A DNA stretch of 26,977 nt from Silene noctiflora (Eukaryota; Streptophyta; Magnoliopsida; Caryophyllales; Caryophyllaceae). The position numbers and the translations under genes were made by a program. This document shows, piece after piece, positions 15,252 to 24,200 of the stretch; positions within the stretch are counted from its first letter, which is position 1; each line of letters starts with the position of its first letter. The stretch spans positions 298,494-325,470 of the forward strand of contig VHZZ01000060.1 of assembly GCA_009801015.1 (NCBI GenBank), given 5' to 3'. The notes beneath the pieces are model-generated. The model was not told the origin of the DNA and searched no databases. It was given only the letters and a program-made list of their open reading frames with translations.

Positions 15252-18200
15252 TTACCTTCCCCTAAAGTACTCTCCATTAAGAAAACAAAATTCTTGATGA
15301 TGAGTTTTATCCTGCTTTGAAGCTTGAACGAGTCGAGTGCATCGAGTTAAGACGAAAAGGAGATTAGTATAAGCGCGTTTAAGCGTCCCGTTTGGTAATT
15401 CTTTTCGTTGATTGTCTAGTTCTTGAACTATACTTTCGCAATTGAACCAAAATTCGTCTGAGCTCGTCTTTAAGCATTGATCGGCGATAGATAATATATT
15501 CTTCATAGGCGAATTCAACTCGGGTTCAGACTCGTTAGTATTCTTAAGCATATCGTTCATATCATGAGTCAATTTTGCTAAATCGACATCAACATATTTC
15601 TTCGCTTCCTTGAACTTTTGTTTGATCTTTGAGGCGAGTTCTTCAGCATATTTGATACGAGTTTCATTGCCCTGTTATATGATAACCAAATCTATTACTT
15701 TTATCGAATAACATCTAGAAAAATAAAATTTATCATTTCTCATGAAAATAGTGAAGAGGAAAAAAGAGTCCACATCAGCAGAGAGGAGAGAAGGCGAAAA
15801 TAGGCGAAAATTTTCGCCTGTCCGAGAATGCAAAGCTTATTGCTTGTGACAGACACTATCCGTCATAAGCTGAAGACGAATAGTGTCCCTCTCACAATAA
15901 GGCAAGTAGGGAAAAATGAAGCATTTAATGGGTAGTGCCACTTGCATATTGTGAGAAGGACACTATCCGTCGTCTTCAATGAGAATTTGTGCTGAGAATG
16001 TGGAAGGAGGAGTGCAGGCCCACCATGTCATACACTCTCGCAGCTTTTATTTTTTTATTGAATGATTTTAAAACATCAAATCACAGGCATATATGCGTTT
16101 TGATGTTCAACAATTGAATTTGGAGTAAAAAGTGGGGTTGGCATCACTAAATATTAAACTAATTTTTTTTAATTAAAAAAAATAATCATAATTTATATTC
16201 CATCCTATTCTAAATAACTGTTTAATTTCATTATAATACCCCTTACATCTAATAGAAAAGTGGAACAGTTATTGTGAATAGGAAGGAGTATTTTTTCCTT
16301 CCTCTAAAAAATGAGTCTAATATCAATATATTTTCACACAACGAGATTAAAGACATGATATCTGTATTGTCCATAAAAAAACGATATCCAAGAATATCGT
16401 TTATTTATATTAAAAAAAACCATTAAAAAAAACTCGAATTTACAATAATAACAATAAAAATAATAAAATTTTAACCCCAAAAATTTAATATGATTACAAA
16501 TAATGATAATGAAGTAAAATTAATATGTAAGTGAGAGATAGTGGAATGTTGATGCGGAAAGGGTGAGATATAGTAAAATATGAAAGAGAAGGAAAGTTGA
16601 GTATTTATTGATGTGAGTGTTTTTTTTGATGTTTTTTGACAAATTTTTGTGGAGAGTGGGAAGCTGATGTGGATGGTGAATTGGAGAGAGAAAAGGTAAA
16701 AAGTGAAGCAAAGCGTCTCCCTTGTGACGGGTCGGATCCGAAGACGGATAATGCAACTCACAAAACAAATAGGGGGACAAGGTGGGGACNNNNNNNNNNN
16801 NNNNNNNNNNNNNNNNNNNNNNNNNNNNNNNNNNNNNNNNNNNNNNNNNNNNNNNNNNNNNNNNNNNNNGACAAGGTGGGGACACCCCCCACTTGCTTTC
16901 CTCTCTCCTCTATTTGGTTCTTTTGTCTCACAATTTGGTACCCGTCTTCTCATTTGTGACGGATTCGTCCGTCACAAATGAGAATTAGTGAAAGTGAAGA
17001 GTGAAAATTGGTGAAAATTCACCATTGCGAATGGTCTTATACTTCTCATTAAGATAGAACAACTACTTGATTAGTTGATTTAAGTGCTCATCGGTACAAA
17101 TTCAATTTCTATAAAATAAAATAACAATAAACAAACCGAAGAAATAGTGTGGTCATTGGTCAACCTCATTCTACCACTTTGTTTTTACACGTTTGTCAAC
17201 GCGTGTATTACACGCTAAATATCGTTAACTACGTATTTGCAAAAATTATAAAAGTTAGATATTTACATATATTTAATGTACTTGTAAAGACGAATCAAAT
17301 AAGACCCCACATGAATATATTTTCACATATATATCAAGAGAAAATTAAAATCGAATGGTTACTTGTAAATAATGTACAAAAATGAAAGTGGTAGAGTAGA
17401 GTTGAATGGAGGGAGTATATATTATAATTATACTATTATACCTCGCCAATTCTCATTTCAGACGGAAATATGTGACCATTTTGTGGTAAATGTGACTATA
17501 TAATGATAAAATGTTTTAGCTAGTGTTACAATTACAAATTGTTTTTCCGTTACTTTTTATCAAAATATGGTCACATTTAACTCTAAGAGAATCACATATA
17601 ACCGTCTAAAAATTTAAGACGGTTTTAAGAGAGACTTGCTGATTATACCTCGTGAAACGACTTCAGTTGCTTGGGCTTGACTTTTGTACCTGAAAACAAC
17701 CATGAAAGTACATACTTTAGTAAAGCTTTCATCTTTACGTTACTTTACGTGAATAATCAAATGTACATTGTAAGTTTATAGTAAAACGGTTTTACAATAA
17801 AAACAAATCACGTCTAGCAAAACCGGCAATCTGATCACCAAAACCTTAAGGTGATGACTGAGGTTCAATCAATGATTTTATACTCTAACAACTTGTAGTA
17901 ATTAATAACGTACTAGTTTAGACCCCGTGCAATAAACGCACGATATTTAGAGTTTCTTTTATTTTTAATAAATTGCTTATATATTAATTTTTTTCATATT
18001 TCTCGTCATAGTATTTTGCTTTGAAAAAAAAGGGTTATAACTGACAATTAATCGAGAGAATTGAGTAATGTGTTGAAATGTATTATTTAAAAAAAAAAAT
18101 TATACCACAGAGCTAATGATTTCAATTTTTAAATTCTCTTAATATGCCATTTACAATTTTATTTTATACGTAGTCAATAAAAGATTTAACAATTTATAGT

Positions 18201-19779
18201 TTTATATAAATTTTATTTATATTTTAATTAAGATATTATAGTTTAGAATTTAGTGAAAATAATATAATTTGATGAGAACATTAATTTTAATAAAAAGATA
18301 ATAATTTAATGAAATAAAATATAATCCCTCTTATTCTCAATAAATGTCTCAATTTTCATTTCCGTCTATTCACAATAATGTCCCATTGTCCATTTTTGGT
18401 AATGTTTTTCCTTATAAAATGACTATACTACCCTTGTTACTTTTCACTCATTACCACCCATAACAATATTTTACATTATTTAAATCATTTTCTATCTTAA
18501 TTATAAAACTTTCTTTCCAATCTTCTTATCCCAAACCATACTTTGTATTATTTAAATCATTTTATTAATTCTTGTGCAATTTCAATGAGACATTTATTAG
18601 AATCCGTTTTTGAAATAATGCTCAAAAATAAAATAATTATCGTTTTGGGCCAGTTTTGAAAATATTTGTCGAAATGGTGTCCACGTAGAATCGGATAATC
18701 TGAATCTAAAACACGCCATTGCTGTGTTTAAGCTCAAGGACACGCCATTACTAGTGGCGTGTCTATAGCGAGTATACAAAAAAAATAATTGAACAAATTT
18801 AGTATAAATCAACAAGTTCTATACTAAAAATAACATTATTTCCCCAAAATAATTAACTACACCTAAATTAGTACCCATTACAACCGAATTTCCGAACTTA
18901 GGGTTTCAAATTTTGGGGGTTTGGGTACAAATGCATATATTAAGCATAAAAACACATAATCTAAGCTATAAGACTCAATAATCAAGACAAAATAAGCTAC
19001 ATCTAACAAATAAAACCAAATTGAAGCAAATAAATAGAAATTAAATTACCTTGCTAANGAGGAATTGAACGGAGATGAGAGTGATTATGTGCCGGGGAAG
19101 GATCCGGAGAGTTGTCGGAAAGTTGCCGAAATGAGGGAGGGTTGAACGGAGATGAGAGTGGTGAGGTGCAATAGCCAGTTAGCCACTGGGTTTTTGTGAG
19201 ATGAAGAAGTTGTGTTTTGATTGTGAGGAGTGAGGAGTGAGGAGTGAGGAGGAGCGTGTATTTGTTAAAAAGAAAAAAATTGAATTGCTTAAACACGCCA
19301 TCACGTATGGCGTGTTTTAGGTCCAGATTATCCGATCCTACGTGGACACCATTTTGACAAATATTTTCAAAATCGACCCAAAACGATGATTATTTTATTT
19401 TTTAGCATTATTTCAAAAACGGATTCCATTTATTAAGAATAGGAGGGAGTAATTATTAGTTTCCTTATTTAATTAATACACTTAATTATACTTACCTTCC
19501 TTACTCAAAAAAAATGTTTTTTGAAAGGAAAAATTGAGAGATCACCTATTCACCTATTCTTTTAGTAGATGGAGAATTGTAAAATCGTCTTATACGAGTA
19601 TTTGTACCGTAGCAAATTAAACCGGAAAATGAACAAATAATGACAACAAAAATTGAGAACTTACCAAATGAATTATAGTAACTCTGAATTTCTTCAATCT
19701 GGTTGATCAATTCTTCACTGGACGAAGACAGTCTCATTGCACGAGAGGAGGCGGCGGAAGTCAATGACTTAGAGCTCAT
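15252..19779 (-). CDS. Small IRE-related protein lacking the kinase domain (3 exons)
   Basis: Exons: 19665-19779 (ATG at 19779), 17649-17689 and 15252-15671 (stop TAA). All splice sites are GT-AG (exon 1 donor GTAAGT) and phases join, giving 576 bp and 191 residues. Exon 1 is Ser-rich with a short predicted helix (SSEELINQIEEIQSYY). Exon 3 matches the N-terminal domain of the neighbouring IRE4-like kinase: FWFNCESIVQELDNQRKELP against [20 protein letters not shown], then GTLKRAYTNLLFVLTRCTRL, about 33 of 43 residues identical by eye. The zinc finger and kinase are absent, and no kinase exons are seen down to 9.7 kb. Because the neighbour has its own copy of this domain in its exon 3, this is a separate paralogue. 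Both introns are about 2 kb and full of MITEs. A donor-like AAG|GTAAAA overlaps the stop codon, so a further exon cannot be fully excluded. It could be a regulator or scaffold of IRE kinases, or a decaying fragment, although all three exons are open. Confidence 0.7.
15831..15991. mobile_element. Mutator-type MITE (161 bp) in intron 2 of the small IRE-like gene
   Basis: Flanked by CCGAGAATG (15822-15830) and CTGAGAATG (15992-16000), 8 of 9 bases equal. The left end is CAAAGCTTATTGCTTGTGAC; the right end complement starts CACAAATTCTCATTGAAGAC. The interior (CACAATAAGGCAAGT) matches the element at 14820-15042, of which it is a shorter relative. Confidence 0.8.
16196..16290. mobile_element. Stowaway-like MITE (95 bp) in intron 2 of the small IRE-like gene
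   Basis: TA at both edges (16196-16197 and 16289-16290). The left arm TTCCATCCTATTCTAAATAA pairs with the right arm TTATTGTGAATAGGAAGGAG. Size, TA duplication and AT content fit Stowaway elements. Confidence 0.75.
16709..16990. mobile_element. Mutator-type MITE copy 2, interrupted by an 80-bp N gap
   Basis: Flanked by the perfect 9-bp repeat AAAGTGAAG (16700-16708 and 16991-16999). The left end CAAAGCGTCTCCCTTGTGAC is identical to the left end of the copy at 13997-14183, and the interiors align closely. The N run is 16790-16869. The same 14 bases, GACAAGGTGGGGAC, stand on both sides of it (16776-16789 and 16870-16883). Without the N run and one of these copies the element would be 188 bp, against 187 bp in copy 1. 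Confidence 0.88.
17160..17416. mobile_element. Stowaway/MITE-like element, left end degraded
   Basis: The right end is GAATGGAGGGAGTA (17403-17416), a Stowaway terminus. The preceding AAAGTGGTAGAGTAGAGTTG is complementary to CAACCTCATTCTACCACTTT at about 17160-17179. The left terminal bases are lost. Confidence 0.55.
17446..17641. mobile_element. Mutator-type MITE whose target duplication copies a splice donor
   Basis: The 196-bp element is flanked by the 11-bp direct repeat ATTATACCTCG (17435-17445 and 17642-17652). The ends CCAATTCTCATTTCAGACGG and (complement of the right end) CAGCAAGTCTCTCTTAAAAC resemble those of the other Mutator-type MITEs here. On the minus strand the repeat reads CGAG|GTATAAT, which is the end of exon 2 of the small IRE-like gene plus its 5' splice site. 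Confidence 0.8.
17826..17890 (-). mobile_element. LTR-like (TRIM) remnant
   Basis: On the minus strand it begins TGTTAGAGTATAAAATCATT and contains TCACCTTAAGGTTTTGGTGA. This recalls the LTR-like part at 14456-14518 (ACCTTAAGGTTTTAGTTGA). It may be a solo LTR, but its second edge and any target duplication are unclear. Confidence 0.4.
17913..17960 (-). mobile_element. Helitron-like 3' terminus (opposite orientation)
   Basis: On the minus strand a hairpin CGTGC-GTTTATT-GCACG is followed by GGGTCTAAACTAG and then T. It strongly resembles the terminus at 14408-14455, so the two Helitron-like ends face each other across the small IRE-like gene's 3' half. The AT-rich sequence 17960-18320 may be the body. 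The 5' end was not identified. Confidence 0.5.
18324..19449. mobile_element. Stowaway-like MITE (about 290 bp) split by a nested Mutator element
   Basis: TA flanks at 18322-18323 and 19450-19451. The left end ATCCCTCTTATTCTCAATAA pairs with the right end TTATTAAGAATAGGAGGGAG. Removing the nested Mutator element and one target copy (836 bp) leaves about 290 bp with continuous terminal repeats. It lies in intron 1 of the small IRE-like gene. Confidence 0.82.
18600..19426. mobile_element. Non-autonomous Mutator-like element (827 bp) with long terminal inverted repeats
   Basis: Flanked by the perfect 9-bp duplication CATTTATTA (18591-18599 and 19427-19435). Terminal inverted repeats run about 115 bp or more (18600-18720 against 19305-19426), starting GAATCCGTTTTTGAAATAAT, with only scattered differences. 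Inside each end is a palindrome built on CACGCCAT and ATGGCGTG. The interior holds a (GTGAGGA)n stretch near 19228-19250 and no transposase. One N is at 19058. The high similarity of its ends suggests a fairly recent insertion. Confidence 0.9.
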
Positions 19780-20082
19780 TATCGCTGTTTGACAGGTGGC
19801 ACCACCGTGGCGGTGGTTGTAGTTAGTGGTTTATGGAATGACGAAATCGGAACTTTTTTTAAAGAGTAAATAAATAAATTAGGAGCTTCATCCTTACACT
19901 ACTCTATTTGTAGGGAAAGGGAGGTGTTCCAATTAGAGTTGAATGAGTCTTGACTCTTGTGGTCTTTTTACACACGTTTTCAAAGTCAATGACCCTGCGT
20001 TTTATCGATTAGTAAGTCTTGCTTAAGATGGAGTATTCGTGATTTTATTATTACGAGCGTTAGCCTTCTTTCTAATATGATA
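19780..20082. promoter_or_regulatory. Upstream region of the small IRE-like gene
   Basis: About 300 bp between the start codon of the small gene and the hAT-like element. It is where that gene's promoter should lie. I see no clear TATA box or other defined site. If the gene is real, its promoter space is short because the element begins at 20091. Confidence 0.3.
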
Positions 20083-20090
20083 GTCTCGGG

Positions 20091-20602
20091 TAGACCTGAC
20101 AAAATTAACCCGAAAATATTGACCCGAAATCGACCCGACCCGATGATGACCCGTAACCCAACGCGACCCGAACCAGACCCGGATCCGACCCGATTAAATT
20201 GATGACCCGACAATTATTAAGCTTAATTTTGATCAAAATGAAAGTGATTTTGTGTTTAGAGTGATACGTTTGACCTAATAATGAAGTAATTAAACCAAAT
20301 AATAGGTTAAAAACTAAATTTAATAGTAAAAAATTGTAGTAATGCGATTAAGTAACCGAATTCGATAATGACCCGACCCAAACCCGATCCTATGCATCAT
20401 TTGACCCGAAATGACCCAACCCGATAACGACCCGAACCCGACCCGAAAGAGTAGGCTGACCGATATGACCCGAACCCGACCCGATTGTCACCTCTAATGA
20501 TAATAGTTTACCCGAACCTGAATGACCCCATCCGACCCAAAGTTTACAGACCCGAATTGACCCGGCCAGAATCCATCCAGACTGACCCGTTTGTCAGGTC
20601 TA
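20091..20602. mobile_element. hAT-like non-autonomous element (512 bp) full of GACCCGA repeats
   Basis: Perfect 13-bp terminal inverted repeats, TAGACCTGACAAA (20091-20103) and TTTGTCAGGTCTA (20590-20602), lie next to 8-bp flanks GTCTCGGG (20083-20090) and GTCTCGTG (20603-20610), 7 of 8 equal. An 8-bp duplication and TAG...CTA ends fit hAT elements. Both outer thirds are packed with GACCCGA/AACCCGACCCG motifs; the middle (about 20215-20365) is AT-rich. No transposase is present. Confidence 0.85.
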
Positions 20603-21248
20603 GTCTCGTGTTAATGTTAAGAGAAATGCGAGATTGTGGACATCCAATCCCCTTGTCATCCAAAAAAAGTCAATCTTGGTTAAGTTTGACTTGGACAAAT
20701 AAGATCACCAAGGATCAAAAATATTAACGACAAAACATCTAGTATCAAATAATTTCAGAATCTTCAAGTTTGTACCTTTCAAGTTTGGACTAGTGTTTTC
20801 GGAAAATTTGTGAGAAATATCGTTCATTTAAAACTCTCTCCGTCTCATTCATTTGTGTACCTTTAAATTAAAATGCTCTTTAAAAAAATATAGTAAACAA
20901 ATAATAGAGACGGAAAGAGTAATATGATTGTTGTGATGTTTTATGTAACTCTTCATTATCGGTTTGTACCTGAGTAATGAATATTTTTTCGACTTTATAC
21001 ATCAATTAAAGGGTTTTGAAATCTTTGAACAAGACTATTACAGATTTACAGTCAACCAGAATCATACTGTTCCTTTCAAAAAATAATGAGATAGAAGTTT
21101 TCAAAAATATAATACCTCGAAAAGCAGCCATTAATGGAGTAGGAGTGTAGGACGTAATCATTGACGGCCTTGAAGGATCCGACCTCCATAGCAGGGATAT
21201 TTAGGGTTAAGGCCTTAAGGGCTCTAATGAAACTAACTGATGTATCTT
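20603..21248. other. Intergenic region downstream of the photolyase/hydrolase gene
   Basis: No gene seen. It contains one Stowaway-like hairpin (20834-20921) and presumably the 3' UTR of the minus-strand photolyase/hydrolase gene next to 21248. Confidence 0.4.
20834..20921. mobile_element. Stowaway-like MITE (88 bp)
   Basis: The left arm CTCTCTCCGTCTCATTCATT pairs with the right arm AATAATAGAGACGGAAAGAG, followed by TA at 20920-20921. The arms and size match the other Stowaway-like hairpins in the window. Confidence 0.7.
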
Positions 21249-24200
21249 CTATGTGCAATGTGAGATTACGGGTGAATCAGAAATATTGCTGCGACTTCTA
21301 TTTTCGATGCTTGATATCCAATCACAAATAATAGGGTTGACGGCTTCTGGACACTCGTCATGAGGGCAATGGCCTATCACAAATGTATGTATCCGTAAAC
21401 ATTATTTCATAAAAGATTATTTGAGACGATTCTTCATGTGAGATCTACCTAGTAACCCTATAATTAAACAAGGATTTCATAGGTATGATTTGGGTTGATC
21501 TCATATGTGAGACCGTCTCATTCAAGACTCGACATGAAGGGTCTTGCATAGTTACCTGCATCAAGCTCCTTATAAACTATCCCTTCACAGTACTTTCGGA
21601 AAGTTGCCAGCTTGGAAGAGGAGTCGGTTATTGGATCCCTCATTCCCTAAGAAAAGAAAAGAAAAGTTCATCAGGTAAAAAAGAAGGTACGATGTACTCC
21701 AATATCTTTCAAGTTTTATGGCACAATCTCGGGAGTTACCTGTATAATCAAAGTCTTATCTTTTGACCTGCTGAGAAGATGATTAAGAGGGATGGACAAG
21801 TCGAAGCTGAATACACTTTCCAAGAACTCTATGGATCCAGGATCATATGACTTGAATAATTAAGGTTAACAATATTGAAAAACAGGAAACCAACTTAGAA
21901 CGATAACCTCGTATGAGACAGCCTCACATGTAAGGCCAACCCCAAATCCTCATTTCTTGTATAGTTACTGGATTGGTCTCACAGGAAAACCGTCTCATAA
22001 AAGTTTTTGTGGACAGAGAATATGGATTTCTTTTGTAGAATAGTGCATATTCAACATTCAAAATTGGGAAAGGATACTGCTCTGAGCATTTCATTGATGA
22101 GCCAATTATCAGCTCTGTCTGGCCGCTTCATGCCATAAAACAAAATTGGAATAATAAGAACCATTAACGATTATATATAGCAAATGACACAAAACTATGA
22201 TATGGAATACTTTTTTTTTTGGGAAAATATAATATTGAATAATAGAGTAATAGAAGGCGTCATTACAGTCGGGTAACAGTTCTTCACTAGGCCTCCAATG
22301 CTGAATCTCAAGTACCGCACAAGTGCTCTAGCCCCCAACCAGGCAGCTCCAGATAATTGTCTTTCCTGACATGGGTTTCAAAATGGCAATTTTAATGCCG
22401 AAAAGAAACTGTATTTAACAAGAAAGGAACTATGAAAGATATTTGCAGGTTACGTACCTTGGCGAATAATAGCGAGGAAAATCCTGGAATACACTCTCCA
22501 GCTGTGTTCATAAGAACAATCGACTTAACCAATGAAGGCCAAAGACCACCAACAATGGAGATGAAGTATCCTGACATAAAGAAATCCGAAACAGTAAATA
22601 TTAATGAGAAGAGACCCATTTTTTAAATTTGCCCTCATAAAAGCACAAATGTGCATTATAAACAGAAATGGAGGGAGAATTTAGTTGTTGGAGAAGAAGT
22701 TGAAACATACCACCCATTGAGTTCCCAACAAGATGCGCTGGCTCGCCCACAACCTCAACGATGAAGTCACGCAGCAATTCAGCCCACATGAGCTCTGAGT
22801 AGACAACATTCGGCTTTTCAGACTTGCCAAATCCCAGAAGTGTGATGGCCCAAACTCGATTTCCACCATCAGCTATACTAGAGATATTGTCTCGATAATG
22901 CTCATAAAAAGCTCCAAATCCATGCACAAGAAGAACAGCAGGCCCTTCACAGCCAACAACTGTGTACTGAAACAAAAATAAATAGTGCTTTAATGGGGTA
23001 GGTCACCAGAGTGGAAAATAATGCAAAACTTCAAAGCACCAAAGTGGAAATGTTGCAAATAAATAAATAAGAAGTTGTAGTCCATGCCATTATTGCATCA
23101 TGTAAGCTGTCAATATAATACCTGAATCAGGTGGCCTTTCCATCTCCATACTCTGTTACGGTATGGTTCTGCCTCCCTCTGCTGACTCTTCAAACTCAAA
23201 AGCGAGTACCACTATATCATAATATTTCTACAGTATTAGACTATTAGTTGACAGCAAGTAAATAGAAATAAGCTCATTGAATTAACATATATGATCTATA
23301 TCTCAATTCTCAATACCTCAATTGAGCATACTGTATCAATTGCAGCAGCAATAGTAGCTGCTGAATACCCAAATGGAGATAGAAATCCTCCATTTCGCTC
23401 TTTCTCGTATTTGATAGCTTCATAGTGTACTCTCCTTCTAGATATGATACCAAGCTGCAGAGCACATCCAAACAGAGCGAGAAATGAAGCTCCAGTTCTG
23501 CTTTCAGTTTCTCGTAACCTTTGATGGACCCTGAAATCACACCAGGCTAAAATTTAAAACTAATAAGATATCCCTAACTTTCTATAAGGCATAAGCACAT
23601 AAAACTACGCTAACAAGTTCAACAGGTCTTAGTACTAGTGATCAAGAAACCAGGCAAAATCGAGAATTTGAGATATCTTCAGAATCAGAGGATAACTTAC
23701 TCTTGCCAGTCATCTCGACCTGTACCTTCTAAATATCTCAGATATGCAGCCAATGCATTCAGCACAACTTTTGAGTCACCAGCAACTATATTCCGTTTGC
23801 TCGTATTGAAGACAGAACCCTTACGCTGCTTCCTCTGTGTTCCGTTAATGTTTTGAGTACTTCTCCCCATATTTACTAGGCTTGACTCCGCCTTGATAGA
23901 ACCACGAGAGTTTATCAACTCTGCATGATCCTTTCTGAATATATCTTCCGCTGCAATGTCTTTGATGGAAAACCATTGTTTTTTTTCGTTCTTAAAGTGG
24001 CTCATGAATTCATCCACATCATTAATGGTAGGCAAATGACCTGATTCGCGTACATTAGCAGCAATTCCAATGACATTTTGTTAGAGTAGGACACTGGGAT
24101 TTAAACCATGGCTTAACATCAGATGATCAGAAGTGTCAAACCTAAAAAGTTTTTAAATACTAAGAATAGGCGAATTAGCTCACCCCAATCAAACTCCGCT

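Noticed and set aside
23310-23540. Open frame of 76 codons on the minus strand
   Set aside because: It is the wrong frame of exon 6 of the photolyase/hydrolase gene. The spliced frame gives the conserved LGIISRRRVHYEAIKYEKER stretch.
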